Below, piece after piece: positions 62,058-63,377 of a stretch of 63,377 nucleotides of DNA. The stretch covers positions 64,001 through 127,377 of the forward strand of contig CANRNR010000002.1 of assembly GCA_947632035.1 (NCBI GenBank). The letters are read 5' to 3'. The first letter of the stretch is position 1. Every line of letters starts with the position of its first letter. Under the pieces are notes generated by a model that was not told the DNA's origin, ran no database searches, and saw nothing but the letters and a program-made list of their open reading frames with translations. The stretch is from an uncultured Clostridia bacterium. GTDB lineage: Bacteria; Bacillota; Clostridia; TANB77; CAG-508. A program made the position numbers and the translations under genes.

Positions 62058-63248
62058 TTAGTTTTTATCTACTAATAAATTTTGTAAGACTAGACCTGCA
62101 CTTCTATTATGAGAAGCTAAAGGATGAACATAAAAATTAAATGTTGTACTTATTTGAGCATGTCCAAGTCTTGCTGCTACAACTGCTACATCTACATTTT
62201 GAGATATAAGCAAAGTAGCATTTGTGTGTCTAATACCGTGAAAATTAATTACAGGTAGTCCAATTTTTCTTATGAATTTACCAAACCATTTACTAACTGT
62301 ATCAGGGTGCATAGGTTTTCCATTATCTTGAACGAATAATCTATCAGAATCGTTCCAAAATTCACCACAGAGTTCTTTTTGACTATCATACCATTTTTTA
62401 TATTCTTGCAACATTTCAATTACGGAATCTGGAATTGAAACATTTCTGTAAGAACTTGATGTTTTAGGTTCTTTAGTATATACACCTTTTTCAGGAAGAT
62501 ATTGACTTGCTTTGTTAATAATAATTTCTTTATTCTTAAAGTCTATATCATTCCATTCAAGTCCCATCAATTCACCCAGTCTAACTCCAGTAAACACATC
62601 TAAGATTATTGCAACTTTGTATTTCATTTCATTTTCTGAAAGAGAATTTAAGTTACTTAAAAGAATTTTACATTGCTCATCATCATAGAATCTGCGTTTT
62701 ACTCTTGATGCTCTAGGTGGTTGAACTCTTTCAGCAGGATTAAATGGTATCAGTTGCCAATATACAGCCTTGTGTAGCATAGAGCTTATTAATCTGTGAT
62801 GTTCCAAAATAGTCTTTTTTGACAACGGTTTGAAAGTTCTTTCACCATTATTTTTAGCAAGCCTTTTGATTTGAGTATCTTGTTCTAGCATATCATATAA
62901 TTTCATAAGATCTGTTGGTTTAATTTTCTCTAAAGTAAAAGAGCCTAAATATGGAAGAATCCTAGTTTCTAACATTCTAACATATCTCTTGTAAGTTGAA
63001 GGAGCAAGCTCTTTTTCGCCATAGTTTATTTGCCATACATGGAAAAATTCTTCGAATGTTATTGGTTTCCCTTCAGGAATAAGCCCATGATTAGCTTCAA
63101 CTACAAATTGAGCGAGTGCAACTTCTGCATCTTTTCGAGAACCATGAACTGTTTTTGTTTTTCTAGCTCTACTACCATCGAGATTTTTACCAGTAGATAC
63201 TATTAGTCTGTAAGTATTTTCACCTCTTTTTTCAATACTCCCAGCCAT
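62058..63248 (-). CDS. Second tyrosine integrase (tandem element)
   Basis: 396 residues from ATG 63248 (AAAGGAGG upstream; the GTG at 63260 overlaps that site). AP2-like arm domain (about 1-50: SIEKRGENTYRLIVSTGKNLDG), SAM-like domain (about 60-165), catalytic domain with Arg in TGVRLGELMGLEW, HxxR in NFHGIRHTNATLL, His in ARLGHAQIS and Tyr in TFNFYVHPL. It is more similar to ICE/phage integrases than to the one at 23786. Lying beside attR in the same orientation, it marks a second element at this tRNA. Confidence 0.93.
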   Translation of the reverse strand: MAGSIEKRGENTYRLIVSTGKNLDGSRARKTKTVHGSRKDAEVALAQFVVEANHGLIPEGKPITFEEFFHVWQINYGEKELAPSTYKRYVRMLETRILPYLGSFTLEKIKPTDLMKLYDMLEQDTQIKRLAKNNGERTFKPLSKKTILEHHRLISSMLHKAVYWQLIPFNPAERVQPPRASRVKRRFYDDEQCKILLSNLNSLSENEMKYKVAIILDVFTGVRLGELMGLEWNDIDFKNKEIIINKASQYLPEKGVYTKEPKTSSSYRNVSIPDSVIEMLQEYKKWYDSQKELCGEFWNDSDRLFVQDNGKPMHPDTVSKWFGKFIRKIGLPVINFHGIRHTNATLLISQNVDVAVVAARLGHAQISTTFNFYVHPLASHNRSAGLVLQNLLVDKN

Positions 63249-63302
63249 TGCCTTTTTCACCTCCTTTCGGCATACCTATGGGTGGGAGAGATGTATATTT
63301 AA

Positions 63303-63377
63303 TTAAGTATGTTTTTCATCGTATTTATCAAATTTATCTACACTATATTGCATCCATTCATTTAATTCATCTTCAGA
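63303..63377 (-). CDS. C-terminal end of an unidentified gene, cut by the window
   Basis: The last 24 codons (SEDELNEWMQYSVDKFDKYD and four more residues) are open from the window edge to a stop at 63303. It lies upstream of the second integrase on the same strand and could be an excisionase or regulator of that element. Too short to assign. Confidence 0.5.
   Translation of the reverse strand, partial: SEDELNEWMQYSVDKFDKYDEKHT

Overview
The window is a very AT-rich, low-GC Gram-positive chromosome segment. Clostridial-type ChW repeats, YkvI, DUF5711, CvpA, LCP and DacF families and AGGAGG ribosome binding sites all point to an uncultured gut-type Clostridia lineage (Bacillota); the species cannot be named from sequence alone.

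Layout. 1-5100: 3' end of an M18 aminopeptidase, a large secreted ChW/Cys-repeat surface protein and two small membrane-anchored proteins. 5044-11533: an accessory block on the 3' side of a tRNA-Arg(TCT) gene, with two near-identical 53-bp repeats that begin like the tRNA 3' end. It holds an HD-domain protein, a RelB/YoeB-type toxin-antitoxin pair, a PD-(D/E)XK protein and a BspA-like leucine-rich-repeat protein. 11695-23437: core genes: UPF0016 transporter, a Gld-like ABC exporter operon, YkvI, DUF5711, CvpA, LCP, D-Ala-D-Ala carboxypeptidase and ComEA. 23630-61882: an apparently complete 38-kb siphovirus-type prophage inserted in the initiator tRNA-Met gene, bounded by identical 45-bp att repeats. 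61883-63377: the start of a second element, with its own integrase, placed in tandem at the same tRNA 3' end.

The prophage runs integrase, ImmA, DUF3800, CI-like repressor | operators | Cro-like, excisionase-like, small genes, DUF1351/Bet recombination, MBL hydrolase, replisome organiser, HNH/NUMOD4 nucleases, many small ORFs, ArpU-like regulator, a large structured RNA (ROOL/GOLLD type by position and size) with a tRNA(CAT), HNH, terminase, portal, ClpP-like protease, capsid, connectors, tail, fibres, holin, amidase.

Most interesting result. Reading every gene codon by codon, I found only seven in-frame CGG codons in the window. At six of them the frame closes 1-8 codons later, but dropping the C (reading the next GGN as Gly, a +1 shift) restores a continuous, family-consistent protein. 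The genes are YoeB toxin, BspA-LRR, ImmA, replisome organiser, a pre-terminase gene and a collagen-like fibre. In the fibre, Gly at this position is required by the Gly-X-Y register. The trinucleotide CGG is common out of frame. This suggests that CGG cannot be decoded as a triplet in this organism and is bypassed by +1 frameshifting onto GGN. The seventh CGG, close to the end of dacF, is undecided. A separate, classical-looking +1 site (CCC TAG followed by a hairpin) joins the capsid gene to a C-terminal extension domain.
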